Assembly: GCF_900107935.1 (NCBI RefSeq)
Contig: NZ_FNVG01000006.1
Location: 62,001 to 126,000 of the forward strand
Length of the DNA: 64,000 nucleotides
Source: Vibrio hangzhouensis
GTDB lineage: Bacteria > Pseudomonadota > Gammaproteobacteria > Enterobacterales > Vibrionaceae
Direction of reading: 5' to 3'
The notes under the pieces were generated by a model. That model searched no databases. It was not told the DNA's origin and worked only from the letters and a program-made list of their open reading frames with translations. The position numbers were made by a program, and so were the translations under genes. This document shows positions 1 to 9,003 of this stretch, one piece after another (positions within the stretch are counted from its first letter, which is position 1; each line of letters opens with the position of its first letter).

Positions 1-815
1 AATCGTTTTCCAAGCATAAATGTCACGCCTTCGCGAGTTTTACCACTTTGAGCCATTAGCGAGGCTTCCCAGTTATCGGTAAATTCCTTTTGCATCCCAA
101 CCATTGTTGACCAGCGACTTGAGGATTGGGTTGCGCTAAAGCGTATGTCGCCCAACTGGCCTTTCAATTGGCGCTGGTAGTCTTGATATTGTCCACCCAC
201 TACGATTTTCCAGCCGCTGTCGCCAATGTGAAATCCAACTAAAGGCGTCACCACCAAAGCATCTAAGCTCACACCTACTCCTGATACAGCAGTAGAAACA
301 TACTGGGCGTCTACCGTGGTAAAGAACTGTTTATGACCGTACGCTAAAGTCGTACCGATTGAACTAATGGTTGAAGTGGTCGCCATGCCATTCATCTCCA
401 ACCGTTCAAGATTACCGTTCGAAAAATCACTGACACCAATCGAAATGTCTGATGATGTCACGGCTTTACCTATCATCGCATTAAATCCCCAAAATGGCAG
501 AATCCAAATATCACCTCTCACCGCAACGATACTGGTCGTATTGACGGTTTGACTGGCACCATTGGGCAGAACATCTCCTACCGACTCACCGTCAACTTTA
601 AAATCAGCTAGATTCATGAGATCTTCCTGCTGATGCGTGAACAATGAAATTCCCAGAGGTTTTGGTAGTTTAATCCCCATGTCTCTGAGTCGATCTCCGA
701 AAAATGGCAGAGCACGACCGTAGTCTTCATCTTGATGATTCCGATTGATTGGTAAAGTGTCTTGTGCCAACAAAGGTGTATTCAACGTCGCCACCAACAA
801 GAGCAGTTTTTGCAT
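1..815 (-). CDS. Putative outer-membrane beta-barrel protein (partial, C-terminus off the left edge)
   Basis: The frame is open from an ATG at 815 to the window edge (271 codons), so the 3' end is missing. The N-terminus is a signal peptide (MQKLLLLVATLNTPLLA, then QD). The mature part is rich in alternating hydrophobic/polar stretches with Gly, Ser and aromatic residues (for example IWILPFWGFNAMIG and AQYVSTAVSG), as expected for an outer-membrane barrel. I do not recognise the family with confidence. It is transcribed away from azlC across a gap of about 140 bp. Function unknown; surface location is inferred from the signal peptide and strand pattern. Confidence 0.75.
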   Translation of the reverse strand, partial: MQKLLLLVATLNTPLLAQDTLPINRNHQDEDYGRALPFFGDRLRDMGIKLPKPLGISLFTHQQEDLMNLADFKVDGESVGDVLPNGASQTVNTTSIVAVRGDIWILPFWGFNAMIGKAVTSSDISIGVSDFSNGNLERLEMNGMATTSTISSIGTTLAYGHKQFFTTVDAQYVSTAVSGVGVSLDALVVTPLVGFHIGDSGWKIVVGGQYQDYQRQLKGQLGDIRFSATQSSSRWSTMVGMQKEFTDNWEASLMAQSGKTREGVTFMLGKR

Positions 816-957
816 GACTTCCGGATCTTTATCACATTTTTTAACAGGTTGGTGATAATACCAGCGCAACTTGGACAAAAATAATTCCGATTTTGTATAC
901 CACGCCCTTGAAAACTCGTCGACGCAATACAATTTCATGCATACAAAGGAGTGTTTA

Positions 958-1650
958 ATGCGTCAATATTCGTCTAAGTTCATGGCATTACTAAACGGAA
1001 CCCTCGCCATGATGCCATTGAGCCTGGCAGTTATGCCCTGGGGGTTTCTCGCTGGTTCATTTGCCATAGATTCGGGGTTAGCACCTCTTGAGGGGCAAGC
1101 CATGAGCGCCATTTTATTCGCAGGGGCTGCACAATTGGTTGCTATGGGCATGATTAAATCCGGCGCCTCTCTGCTGACAATGGTCATCACTATATTCTTT
1201 ATTACGTCGCGCCACTTTCTTTATGGTCTTTCGATGCGACCGCATATTGCCGATTTACCCTTTCGCTGGCGTTTTACACTCGGTTTTTTGCTAACCGATG
1301 AACTGTTTGCCTTATGTGGTCATCAAAGTCCAAAAAAGTTTGATCCCTGGTACGCATTAGGTGCTGGTGCATCCTTCTATCTGATCTGGAATATCGCAAC
1401 ATTGGTAGGCATCGTGATTGGAGCGCAAATCCCTGATTTGCAGCAATACGGACTAGAGTTTGCTGTCGCTGCCACATTTATCGCCATTGTTGTTCCCACA
1501 ATTAAGTCTTTGTCAGTGCTGTTGGCGGCGGCATCAGCGCTTTTTGCCTCTGTTGTATTTGCTCTGCTTGATGTAGAAGTTGGGCTTGTACTTGCTAGCC
1601 TGATTGGTATGACAGTTGGGTATATCACCGAGGAGAAAAGCCAACGATGA
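958..1650 (+). CDS. azlC: AzlC family branched-chain amino acid exporter, large subunit
   Basis: This is the large inner-membrane subunit of an AzlCD/YgaZH-type exporter of branched-chain amino acids. The protein (230 aa) has several hydrophobic helices and the family's early motif around MPLSLAVMPWGFLAG, with AILFAGAAQLVAMG and ITSRHFLYGLSM following. The ATG at 958 is preferred over an upstream TTG at 871 because AAAGGAG lies 6-7 bases before it. Its last four bases overlap the start of azlD (ATGA), which indicates translational coupling. Substrate is inferred from family; other amino acids are possible. Confidence 0.88.
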   Translation: MRQYSSKFMALLNGTLAMMPLSLAVMPWGFLAGSFAIDSGLAPLEGQAMSAILFAGAAQLVAMGMIKSGASLLTMVITIFFITSRHFLYGLSMRPHIADLPFRWRFTLGFLLTDELFALCGHQSPKKFDPWYALGAGASFYLIWNIATLVGIVIGAQIPDLQQYGLEFAVAATFIAIVVPTIKSLSVLLAAASALFASVVFALLDVEVGLVLASLIGMTVGYITEEKSQR

Positions 1651-1964
1651 CTTATCTCGTTATTCTAGTGCTTACTCTGGTAGTTTTTATCAGCCGATAT
1701 CTATTCTTAGAACCCAGAGTCCCCCTAAGGTTGAGTAGTGGTGCACAACGTTTCCTCAGCTACGCAAGCCCGGCTGTTCTGACGGCTATCTGGGGACCCA
1801 TTGTGTTTCTTCCTCACGGAAAACTGGCCTTATCAGATAACTTACCTTACTTGCTGGCCGCTCTGTTTGCCGTGGTATTAGCATTAACAACAAAGAACGT
1901 TTTATTTACTACCATCATTAGCATTGTCGTATTTCTCGTCTTAAACTTGTTAGTATTCAGCTAG
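1647..1964 (+). CDS. azlD: AzlD family small membrane subunit
   Basis: A 105-residue protein made almost wholly of hydrophobic segments, matching AzlD/YgaH, the small partner of AzlC. The stretch YLVILVLTLVVFISRYLFL at the N-terminus and the PAVLTAIWGP motif in the middle are typical of the family. The start codon overlaps the azlC stop by 4 bases, so the two are almost certainly made together and form one exporter complex. A DUF3429 gene follows after a short gap and may belong to the same transcript. Confidence 0.85.
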   Translation: MTYLVILVLTLVVFISRYLFLEPRVPLRLSSGAQRFLSYASPAVLTAIWGPIVFLPHGKLALSDNLPYLLAALFAVVLALTTKNVLFTTIISIVVFLVLNLLVFS

Positions 1965-1982
1965 TAACAATAAGGAATGCCC

Positions 1983-2450
1983 ATGGACGGTGTTGGTCAG
2001 AGTCGAACTGAGCAGCTGATGGCTTGGCTTGGATACTTAGGATTGCTCCCTTTTGCCTTGTGTATCGTCAGCTTTGACCCTGATGCGCAGATTTTTGGGC
2101 TCAATGCACGATTGGTCTTTGTTGCTTACAGTGGGATCATCTTAAGCTTTCTATGCGGTATCCTTTGGTCTCATGCTTTATCATCCAGTGATCACGCCAT
2201 GTCTTTCCCCTTGTTACTATTAAGTAACCTTATCTGCCTTATGGGCTGGTTGGTCATCTTGATTGCACCGGCACAGTTTCAACTGGCTCTTGTGGTAACG
2301 CTTTTGGGGTATGGCTGCGTGTGGATGTTAGAGCGGATTAAAACCAATGCAATGGGCGATAATTTTCCTAAATCCTACCATACACTACGCAACCACTTAA
2401 CTCTGAGCGTAGCGATCGCACATATTATCGCCCTCGCTGGTGCTAGCTAG
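1983..2450 (+). CDS. DUF3429 family inner-membrane protein
   Basis: A protein of about 155 residues with four to five membrane segments (for example LGYLGLLPFALCIVSF and LVFVAYSGIILSFLCGILW), matching the DUF3429 family, which has no known function. An ATG at 1977 touches the AAGGA sequence directly, so the ATG at 1983, 6 bases after it, is the better start. It lies 18 bp after azlD on the same strand. Its 3' end overlaps the convergent ygbA gene by 8 bases, leaving no room for a separate terminator. Confidence 0.8.
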   Translation: MDGVGQSRTEQLMAWLGYLGLLPFALCIVSFDPDAQIFGLNARLVFVAYSGIILSFLCGILWSHALSSSDHAMSFPLLLLSNLICLMGWLVILIAPAQFQLALVVTLLGYGCVWMLERIKTNAMGDNFPKSYHTLRNHLTLSVAIAHIIALAGAS

Positions 2451-2832
2451 TTGACTTCGCTTTGCGTTTCGAGCGATTAGATTGACCTGCTTCGGGCTTT
2501 TTAGGCACGTCTCTTCGTTCGTGCAATAAGTGCCTTATCGAAAGGATCGGATGTGGTATTAGCATCCTTGGGCCAGAGTAACGCATGACCGCTTTCATTT
2601 GTTGCTTTTGCTCTGGTTTGTAGCAGTGAATTGGACACTTATTGCACGTTGGCTTGTTCTCGCCATAAGGGCAACGGTCTAATTTTGTCTCCGCGTACAG
2701 CAACAATGCCTCGCAATCACTGCATAGCTTCTCACTCGCGTGATTCTGCTTACAGTAGATTTCCATCATGGCCTTAACCGTTCTAAATTCTGTTTCGAGT
2801 GCGCCGTTTAGAATGCGACTTGCTTTGCTCAT
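2443..2832 (-). CDS. ygbA: YgbA family protein (nitrous oxide-stimulated promoter family)
   Basis: A 129-residue cysteine-rich protein of the YgbA_NO family. Cysteines occur as CxxC and spaced sets (CSDCEALL, RCPYGENKPTCNKCPIHC), consistent with metal binding, and the conserved RYSGPRMLIPHPILSIRH segment follows. In E. coli ygbA is induced by nitric oxide through NsrR; whether that holds here is inference. It starts one base after the stop of the NYN-domain gene, so the two form an operon. The C-terminal tail is Lys/Arg-rich (KPEAGQSNRSKRKAKS). Biochemical role unknown. Confidence 0.82.
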   Translation of the reverse strand: MSKASRILNGALETEFRTVKAMMEIYCKQNHASEKLCSDCEALLLYAETKLDRCPYGENKPTCNKCPIHCYKPEQKQQMKAVMRYSGPRMLIPHPILSIRHLLHERRDVPKKPEAGQSNRSKRKAKSTS

Positions 2833-2833
2833 T

Positions 2834-3313
2834 TTAATTGCCTATCAACAAAGAATGCTCGATCTCTATATAATCATCCGCAGCTTCGATAAGATGTTTC
2901 GCGGTTAAACTGCGAACCCCAACTACTGACACTTTAGTTCCAAAGCGCTGCTGAATTCGTTCAACCAGGACCTGAAAGTCCCCATCCCCAGAAACCAGTA
3001 TTACCCGGTCAACATCTGATGCAAACTCGTAAACGTCCAGCGCAAGTCCCACATCCCAGTCACCTTTTGCACTGCCATCGGAACGCTGAATGAAGGGCTT
3101 AAGCTGAACGTCAAATCCGATACCACGCAAAATGTGGTGAAATTGCCTCTGCTTAGGATCAGATGAAGAAATAGCATACGCTCTGGCAATGTCTATCTGA
3201 AATTGTTCACTAAGATGTGCCCAAAGCGCATTGTAATCAAAGCGCTGGCCAAACGCCTGTCGTGTTGTGTAATAAACGTTCTGAACATCCACAAAAATCG
3301 CAACTGATTCCAT
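2834..3313 (-). CDS. NYN domain (LabA/DUF88-like) protein, probable ribonuclease
   Basis: A 159-residue NYN (PIN-like) domain. The acidic residues expected of the metal-dependent nuclease site are visible in AIFVDVQNVYY at the N-terminus, GDWDVGLALDVYE in the middle, and VSGDGDFQVLVERI near residue 115. Longer in-frame starts exist, but AAGGA lies 6 bases before the ATG at 3313, which matches the family N-terminus. It is the first gene of a pair with ygbA. The likely role is RNA cleavage or processing, inferred from the fold; no substrate is known. Confidence 0.83.
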   Translation of the reverse strand: MESVAIFVDVQNVYYTTRQAFGQRFDYNALWAHLSEQFQIDIARAYAISSSDPKQRQFHHILRGIGFDVQLKPFIQRSDGSAKGDWDVGLALDVYEFASDVDRVILVSGDGDFQVLVERIQQRFGTKVSVVGVRSLTAKHLIEAADDYIEIEHSLLIGN

Positions 3314-3440
3314 ATCATTCCTTAACCATAACTTTCCGCTCATAGTAACAGATTTAATCTGTCTTGAATTTAGCAATAGAAATCTCAATAGCTAAAATTA
3401 ACGTATACAGAAGCAAGAACGCGCTTCTGAGGAGTCGGTA

Positions 3441-3902
3441 ATGAATATCGTAAAATATAGTCTGGCTGTGTCGCTGCTCAGCTCTATGGCATGGGCCTAC
3501 CCCGAATATGGTTCTTCCTATCATGAAGACTCTTATCACGGGTTTTCACATCGTAGCGTAATCTATTTTGCACCAAGCAAGGACGAGTTAGTCAATCGGT
3601 TCCTTCTTGGTACTCTCACCAATGAATGTGAACTCGACGAACGAGACGTTATAACTTTGGTCATCACTAGTGATGGCTATTCATCTCCCACTTGGGTAAA
3701 AGACACGTTTGACTACTCTACTTTGATAAAGATGTATGACGTGGAAGAAGGGGAACATGCTGCCGTCTTAATCGGTAAAGATGGACGTGAAAAGTTACGC
3801 TGGGAGGGTGAAACAGACTGGATTAAAGTGAAACAAACTATCGACTCTATGCCCCTTCGACAAGCTGAGATGAAAAGAGCAGCAAGCCGCTGCTCTATCT
3901 AA
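3441..3902 (+). CDS. DUF4174 domain protein, exported
   Basis: A 153-residue protein with a signal peptide (YSLAVSLLSSMAWA, cleaved before YPEYG) and a DUF4174 domain, a thioredoxin-like fold of unknown function. VIYFAPSKDE resembles the first strand, and DVEEGEHAAVLIGKDGREKLRW is the family's closing segment. No CxxC redox motif is present, so oxidoreductase activity is unlikely. GAGGAG lies upstream of the ATG. It converges on the K+ channel gene with only 6 bp between stops. Confidence 0.8.
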   Translation: MNIVKYSLAVSLLSSMAWAYPEYGSSYHEDSYHGFSHRSVIYFAPSKDELVNRFLLGTLTNECELDERDVITLVITSDGYSSPTWVKDTFDYSTLIKMYDVEEGEHAAVLIGKDGREKLRWEGETDWIKVKQTIDSMPLRQAEMKRAASRCSI

Positions 3903-3908
3903 TCTCAG

Positions 3909-4562
3909 CTACTCTTTTTGAGCCAAATGACTACTCACCAGACTCGCGACCATGATAGCGAGGTAGAAACTGCCAGTTATAGCCTCAAGGAAAACAAAGA
4001 ACTTTGGTATAGCTAATGTAGGAGAAATATCGCCGAACCCCACTGTCGTCAGTGTAATAAAGCTAAAATAGATTACTTCGAACAAATTTTCCATCCAAGG
4101 CTTGTTTTCCAGCCCATTAAAGGGCGCAACAAAAAGCTCAAGTTGTATCAAGTAGATAAACGCAAAAGAGAGTCCAAACAGCAGGTATACGCAAATGGAC
4201 CCTACAATCTGATTGAGCGTGACCTGCTTAGGCATCATAACTTGTTTAAGTGCCGAAAATGTCTGCGCTAGCACAAAAAACAACAAGGCAAACATCGTCA
4301 CCAATGATAAATCATAGTCTTCGAATAACGAGATAACCCCTGACACGACTACCACGGTAATCATAAGAGCATACCAGGAACGATAGAAAACTTGCTTTCG
4401 GTGAACGCCCACGATTGATGTCGTCATACATAACACAATAAGCGCTAAGACGTAGTCCTGCGCATCATCTTTAAACTGATGGACAACAGCACTGACAAAG
4501 AACAGTACCAACATCGAACCAAGTAGAAAGAAGAAGTTATCGTCTTTTGTCACTAACTTCAT
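3909..4562 (-). CDS. Potassium channel family protein (two-pore-helix Ion_trans_2 type)
   Basis: A 217-residue membrane protein with about six hydrophobic segments. The selectivity filter TTVGFGD (residues 172-178) follows a pore helix (FEVIYFSFITL), and a final membrane helix follows the filter. This is the classic K+ channel pore. There is no RCK/TrkA cytoplasmic domain, so gating is not obvious. GGAGG lies 8 bases before the ATG. The Nudix gene ends 17 bp upstream on the same strand and may be co-transcribed. Confidence 0.88.
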   Translation of the reverse strand: MKLVTKDDNFFFLLGSMLVLFFVSAVVHQFKDDAQDYVLALIVLCMTTSIVGVHRKQVFYRSWYALMITVVVVSGVISLFEDYDLSLVTMFALLFFVLAQTFSALKQVMMPKQVTLNQIVGSICVYLLFGLSFAFIYLIQLELFVAPFNGLENKPWMENLFEVIYFSFITLTTVGFGDISPTLAIPKFFVFLEAITGSFYLAIMVASLVSSHLAQKE

Positions 4563-4579
4563 AGGAACCCTCCGTCAAC

Positions 4580-5098
4580 TTACAGCATTTCTTTTGCAAT
4601 AAGATGCAACAGGTATGTTTCCCTCTCAATACTCATACCCTTTTTTTCGCTCTCTGCAATGGTTTTTTCATTAAACGCAATCGCTTCGTGGATATTGACC
4701 CACAAAGGTTTCATACCGTTCTTGACCTCATAGTCCTCATAAGCGGTTTCGCCCAAGTCCCTATCGACTTTACATGAATAACAATACGAAATCATGTGCA
4801 TTACGTCGGCATCATCTTTATACCAGGGTCGAAATTCCTCATAGATACCAAATGGCTTGATCGCATGAATATTGGTCGCACCTGTCTCTTCTTCAAGTTC
4901 GCGCACCATTCCCGCAATCACATCTTCTCCGTCATCCAGACCGCCACCCGGTAGTGAATAGTCGTGATAGCGCTCGGTATACAAAAGTAGAATATTTTCG
5001 CCATCGATAGCGATGGCACGTGTGGCATTGCGTTTAATGATCTTTTTATCGTCTAAGTGATCAATATCCGGATGAATGGCGGTGGTAATTTGTCTCAT
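4580..5098 (-). CDS. Nudix hydrolase
   Basis: A 172-residue Nudix hydrolase. The Nudix box spans roughly residues 51-73 with the key pattern GGGLDDGED, then RELEEETG, giving the metal-binding glutamates. Such enzymes hydrolyse nucleoside diphosphates linked to another group; the substrate cannot be read from the sequence. The N-terminal part (NATRAIAIDGENILLLYTER) and the GDYS-like YHDYSLPGGG segment fit NDP-X pyrophosphatases. It sits just upstream of the K+ channel on the same strand. Confidence 0.88.
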   Translation of the reverse strand: MRQITTAIHPDIDHLDDKKIIKRNATRAIAIDGENILLLYTERYHDYSLPGGGLDDGEDVIAGMVRELEEETGATNIHAIKPFGIYEEFRPWYKDDADVMHMISYCYSCKVDRDLGETAYEDYEVKNGMKPLWVNIHEAIAFNEKTIAESEKKGMSIERETYLLHLIAKEML

Positions 5099-5279
5099 GT
5101 ATAGCCTGATACTTTGTGATATTGCGAGAAGTTTATCACATAATTCACGATTTACACTTTGTCACAGTTTTCTGAACGACCGTGAAGGACTAACATTTAT
5201 GAACGCTGTATTATTGCCGCTTTCGCTTAAAGGGAAGTTAAGCAACAAGTTTCCAAACTATTATTAAGCTATTCTAAAC

Positions 5280-6761
5280 ATGAACTTTTATCCATCGCTT
5301 GTCTTCTCCGCTGCCGTTTCTTTAACGCCAGTCGCTTTCGCCGAACCGACCAATTCCGGTCCGATTGAGTCGAACAGTCCATTATCACAACAACACTTTT
5401 ATCAACAAGCTACTGAGCAAGAAACCACTCTGTCCGGTGACGACTTACTGTCTCAATCAGCATCATTCAATGAACTTGGCTATCATTCTATTTCCACTAA
5501 CAGTAGTTTTGAAGAACTTCGCATTGCTGGTGCGCCAGATAGTTACACCGACTTCTACTCATCTCCGTACAGAGTTTCGCTTTTTAATCCTCAAAATGGG
5601 GAAGACAGCGAAAGACTCTGGTCACAAACCAAGTCAATTTTTGCCTATGGCGTTGGTGTTGCAGGAGTATTAGCTTTAATGCCTGAGTCGATTACCAACT
5701 GGGAAAAAGATGACATCAAACTTATGAACAAGTGGTGGGACAACGTCAGAGCCGGCCCGGTTTGGGACAGAGATGATTTTGTTATCAACTACATTGGTCA
5801 CCCCTATTTTGGTGGTGTGTATTACCAAGCAGCGCGTAAGTCTGGTTACAGACAATGGGATGCATTTATGTATTCTGCTCTTATGTCTACCTTCTACTGG
5901 GAATATGGTATTGAAGCTTTTGCAGAAATCCCCTCTATTCAGGATCTTGTCGTCACCCCTACGTTAGGTTGGGTATACGGTGAATGGGCATTTAATAAAG
6001 AAAAAGAAATCCGCTTAAGAGGTGGAACTGTATGGGGTTCAGACGCTCTTGGGTCAACCGCCCTTTTCTTCCTTGACCCCGTTGACAGTCTTGGTCGCGG
6101 CGTCAACAACGTCGCAGGGAGAGAGGTTGTGAAAGCTGGAACCGGCTTTGTTGGCGTTCATTCCAACGTTCTCAGAAACGGCGAGGTCGAAACCAAGTAT
6201 CAGATGCAGGTTCAGTATGCCTTTGGTGCAGGAGACACTGATGACAGCTTGAAGCGTCGACAGAAAAAAAACTACACTCAATTTTCGGATGATCCCGTTA
6301 CCTACGGTATTGTGGGCTTAAGTGCAGGATTCAGCTACCCGAAACTGGACAAAGATCGTAACCTAAAGAACGACTTTGCACCGGCTTTCACACTTGGTTT
6401 GTACTTCACAGAACAGTTCTCGACCCGATTAGGTTATATGCAGGGTAACTATGAATCTACCATAGATAACCAAAAGCATATCTACGAAAACTACAGCTTA
6501 GATATTCAGTACTATTTACTACCAGGCAGTACACTTAAACCCTACTTGAACGCAGGTGTGGGTGAAGCCATGATCGATAAAAACAGAGACACAAAAAAAC
6601 TACAATGGAACATAGGTACTGGTATTCACTATTCAATGAACGCCAACTGGTCACTCCAGGCCGACTGGAAATATGCCTACCATCGTAATTCCGGTGCACG
6701 TGACCACTTGCTTGGAACTCGCCTGATTTATCGATTTGGTGAAGGTGATAAGTTCATATAG
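5280..6761 (+). CDS. DUF3943 domain outer-membrane protein with C-terminal beta-barrel
   Basis: A 493-residue exported protein. The signal peptide ends near residue 21 (VSLTPVAFA). The central region carries the DUF3943 block, recognisable from YIGHPYFGGVYYQAARKSG, followed by STFYWEYGIEAFAEIPS and GWVYGEW. The C-terminal 200 residues are alternating strands ending in RLIYRFGEGDKFI, like an OmpA/OmpW-type barrel. The ribosome site before the ATG is weak. Function unknown; family members are probably embedded in the outer membrane. It is monocistronic, with 170-180 bp gaps on both sides. Confidence 0.8.
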   Translation: MNFYPSLVFSAAVSLTPVAFAEPTNSGPIESNSPLSQQHFYQQATEQETTLSGDDLLSQSASFNELGYHSISTNSSFEELRIAGAPDSYTDFYSSPYRVSLFNPQNGEDSERLWSQTKSIFAYGVGVAGVLALMPESITNWEKDDIKLMNKWWDNVRAGPVWDRDDFVINYIGHPYFGGVYYQAARKSGYRQWDAFMYSALMSTFYWEYGIEAFAEIPSIQDLVVTPTLGWVYGEWAFNKEKEIRLRGGTVWGSDALGSTALFFLDPVDSLGRGVNNVAGREVVKAGTGFVGVHSNVLRNGEVETKYQMQVQYAFGAGDTDDSLKRRQKKNYTQFSDDPVTYGIVGLSAGFSYPKLDKDRNLKNDFAPAFTLGLYFTEQFSTRLGYMQGNYESTIDNQKHIYENYSLDIQYYLLPGSTLKPYLNAGVGEAMIDKNRDTKKLQWNIGTGIHYSMNANWSLQADWKYAYHRNSGARDHLLGTRLIYRFGEGDKFI

Positions 6762-6930
6762 AACGTGCAGGTGACCTTATCACGTTACCCTTTTCCTGAA
6801 GCAGTGTGGGAAATGATGAAGCTAATACGTACATAACAGTAAAAGTTAAATAATTTGACCTAATCAAAACACTTTTTTCTCGAAATCTCCTACACTTAAG
6901 CGTAAGTCCTAATTCCAGCTAGGAGAAAAA

Positions 6931-7182
6931 ATGAAAAAAGTACATTGGATGATTAGCGCTTTGGCGGTGGGTATCATGGCTGGCTGTGCAAGCGAACCTG
7001 ATAAATACGATGTTGACGAGATTACGTTTGAAAGTGATCCTGCTTATATCTACTGTGTTGAACAGGGACATAAGATTGAACGCTTCTCGGAAGGTGGTAA
7101 ACGAGTACCTTATTGCGTAATTTCCGATGATGAACGCTACACGGTCTGGGACTACTACGAGAAAAGAACCGAGAACCAATAA
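6931..7182 (+). CDS. Small DUF333-like lipoprotein
   Basis: An 83-residue lipoprotein with a lipobox ending MAGC (Cys 20 is the likely lipidated residue). After that, DPAYIYCVEQGHKIE and RVPYCVISDDERYTVWDYYE match the DUF333 pattern, whose two cysteines frame a short domain; the family is loosely annotated as putative hemolysin, without good functional support. AGGAG lies 5-6 bases before the ATG. A strong terminator follows at 7223-7254. Confidence 0.8.
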   Translation: MKKVHWMISALAVGIMAGCASEPDKYDVDEITFESDPAYIYCVEQGHKIERFSEGGKRVPYCVISDDERYTVWDYYEKRTENQ

Positions 7183-7183
7183 A

Positions 7184-7221
7184 CTCAGGAACCCGCATAG
7201 AATCTCAGAACCCGCATAGAA
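7184..7221. repeat. Imperfect tandem duplication of about 19 bp
   Basis: CTCAGGAACCCGCATAGAA (7184-7202) is repeated as CTCAGAACCCGCATAGAA (7204-7221) with one base missing. It sits between the lipoprotein stop and its terminator, and probably arose by local slippage. Confidence 0.8.
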
Positions 7222-7222
7222 G

Positions 7223-7254
7223 AAAGGCGCTAAATACATTTAGCGCCTTTTTTA
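7223..7254. terminator. Bidirectional intrinsic terminator
   Basis: Near-perfect stem GGCGCTAAA/TTTAGCGCC with a short loop, flanked by A-run on the left and T-run on the right. It can serve both the lipoprotein (plus) and fabH (minus). Confidence 0.85.
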
Positions 7255-7273
7255 TTAACTCATTCAACCATCA

Positions 7274-8362
7274 TTATTTTGCTGGCTTGTTTTTGCAATG
7301 TTCAATAGCATTCTGCATCAGCTCAAGCGCTGACTTATCGCACTCAGGTAACGTTGCATCACTCAATGAAACAGGTTCGACACGCTCACCCCATTTAATG
7401 TGGCCAGCTCCCCACGTCAAACCCGCACCAAAAGCAGCAAGTAGCAAGTCGTCACCAGGCTTAATTTTGCCTTGCTCCAACGCCTCACAAAGAGCGATTG
7501 GCACAGTCGCAGCAGACGTATTGCCGTAGTTCTGAATGTTGACAAATGCTTTGTCTTGCTCGATTCCAGACAGGTCACACAATGTCTGGATGATGCGGAT
7601 GTTTGCCTGGTGAGGGATAACGACATCGATGTCATCTTTAGTCAAACCTGAACGTGTCAATACCGTATTTGCAGCCGCACCCATGCCTTTCACCGCACGT
7701 TTAAAGATCTCTTTACCAATAAAGTTGAAATCAAAGAAACCATTGTCCGCAGCGAAACGCTCCATCGAAGTACCAAACTTAGGCACAGAAAGAATATCGC
7801 GACCTTTAGCATCGCAACCAATTTGTGCATCTTGCAAACCAACTTGCTTCTCTGTACGGCTGAGAACAGCTGCACCCGCACCATCACCGAAAAGAACAGC
7901 AGTGTCGCGCTCGCTCCAGTCAATGAAGAACGAAAGACGCTCTGCACCGATGACTATCGCGTTTCGATAGTTGCCCGATTGAATCAGCTTTGTTGCCGTT
8001 TCTAAACCGTAAACAAAACCTGTACAGGCAGCATTGAGGTCGAATGCCGCTGCCGCTGGAACACCCAGATTTTGCTGAACGCGTGAAGCGGTATTTGGGA
8101 TCAAAGAATCAGGTGAACAAGTCGCAACAATGATTAAATCGACTTCGTCGGCAGTAATTCCCGCACATGCCATTGCATGCTTTGCGGCGACGGTTGCCAT
8201 CTCTGAGGTATTTACATGACTAATACGGCGGTTTTCGATACCGGTACGAGTCCTAATCCACTCATCCGATGTCTCCATTATAGTGCTCAGATCATCATTT
8301 GAAAGAATTGCAGGTGGAAGGCATTTACCCCATCCACTAATTTCGGCGTAAAAAGTTGTCAT
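7274..8362 (-). CDS. fabH: Beta-ketoacyl-ACP synthase III (FabH-type)
   Basis: A 362-residue condensing enzyme that starts fatty acid synthesis by joining acyl-CoA to malonyl-ACP. The catalytic triad is intact: Cys113 in AACTGFVYG, His251 in HQANIRI and Asn281 in [11 protein letters not shown]. The protein is about 40 residues longer than a typical 317-aa FabH, with a C-terminal tail rich in charged residues ([18 protein letters not shown]). There is no fatty-acid gene cluster here; the divergent neighbour is trxC. In Vibrio this type is the second FabH (FabH2), separate from the one in the fab cluster; that assignment is from memory of the family. Confidence 0.9.
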   Translation of the reverse strand: MTTFYAEISGWGKCLPPAILSNDDLSTIMETSDEWIRTRTGIENRRISHVNTSEMATVAAKHAMACAGITADEVDLIIVATCSPDSLIPNTASRVQQNLGVPAAAAFDLNAACTGFVYGLETATKLIQSGNYRNAIVIGAERLSFFIDWSERDTAVLFGDGAGAAVLSRTEKQVGLQDAQIGCDAKGRDILSVPKFGTSMERFAADNGFFDFNFIGKEIFKRAVKGMGAAANTVLTRSGLTKDDIDVVIPHQANIRIIQTLCDLSGIEQDKAFVNIQNYGNTSAATVPIALCEALEQGKIKPGDDLLLAAFGAGLTWGAGHIKWGERVEPVSLSDATLPECDKSALELMQNAIEHCKNKPAK

Positions 8363-8542
8363 TCTAAACCTATTTTTTTATAGTTTTCGTCAATCAGGAT
8401 AAGCAAAAAATATCAATCATACGGCATTCATAATTCTTGATTATTCCTTGCCTATCCTGACTATTGAAGGATCGAGTATACTCATATTCCGAGGTTCAAA
8501 GAAGTCTGAATTCAAAATTTCATCTCTTGGTTAGGAGCTTAA

Positions 8543-8977
8543 ATGTCTACTATTACTGCACGTTGCCCATCTTGTCATGGACTCAATCGCCTCCCTGCAG
8601 AGCGAATTTCTGAATCACCAAACTGTGGACGCTGTAAAAGCTCACTGCTTGATGGTGCACCAATTGAGGGAACTGCTGACAACTTCACTGCGCTGTTATC
8701 AAGCCAGCAACCTGTCGTTGTCGACTTTTGGGCCACGTGGTGCAACCCTTGCGTGGGATTTGCGCCAGTCTTTGAACAAACCGCACAAGAGCGCAAAGGC
8801 CAGGTACGTTTTGTAAAAGTGGACACCGAACAGCAACAACAAATCGCCGCTCAATATCAAATCAGAAGCATCCCGACCATTATGGTATTTAAAGGCGGTC
8901 AACGCGTTGATGTTATTAATGGTGCACTACCAAAAACTCAATTTGACCAGTGGTTAAATCAAGCACTGACGAAATAA
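8543..8977 (+). CDS. trxC: Thioredoxin 2 (zinc-containing thioredoxin) with WCNPC active site
   Basis: A 144-residue thioredoxin 2. The N-terminal zinc site has Cys8, Cys11, Cys28 and Cys31 (CPSC and CGRC). The redox site is WCNPC at residues 66-70, rather than the usual WCGPC; this Asn would be expected to shift the redox potential or partner choice. The cis-Pro region IRSIPTIMVFKGG is normal. TAGGAG precedes the ATG by 6 bases. It is divergent from fabH across 180 bp. The role is disulfide reduction in the cytoplasm, often linked to oxidative stress. Confidence 0.92.
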   Translation: MSTITARCPSCHGLNRLPAERISESPNCGRCKSSLLDGAPIEGTADNFTALLSSQQPVVVDFWATWCNPCVGFAPVFEQTAQERKGQVRFVKVDTEQQQQIAAQYQIRSIPTIMVFKGGQRVDVINGALPKTQFDQWLNQALTK

Positions 8978-8983
8978 TGGTCA

Positions 8984-9003
8984 AGCGCTAGAACTCTAGC
9001 GCT
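8984..9003. terminator. Hairpin between convergent trxC and AraC-family genes
   Basis: Perfect stem AGCGCTAG/CTAGCGCT with loop AACT. It lacks a clear T-run, so termination efficiency is uncertain; it overlaps the AraC-family gene's last codons. Confidence 0.5.

Noticed and set aside
5199..5267. Short frame before the DUF3943 gene
   Set aside because: No ribosome site, low complexity and no conservation evidence; probably leader DNA.
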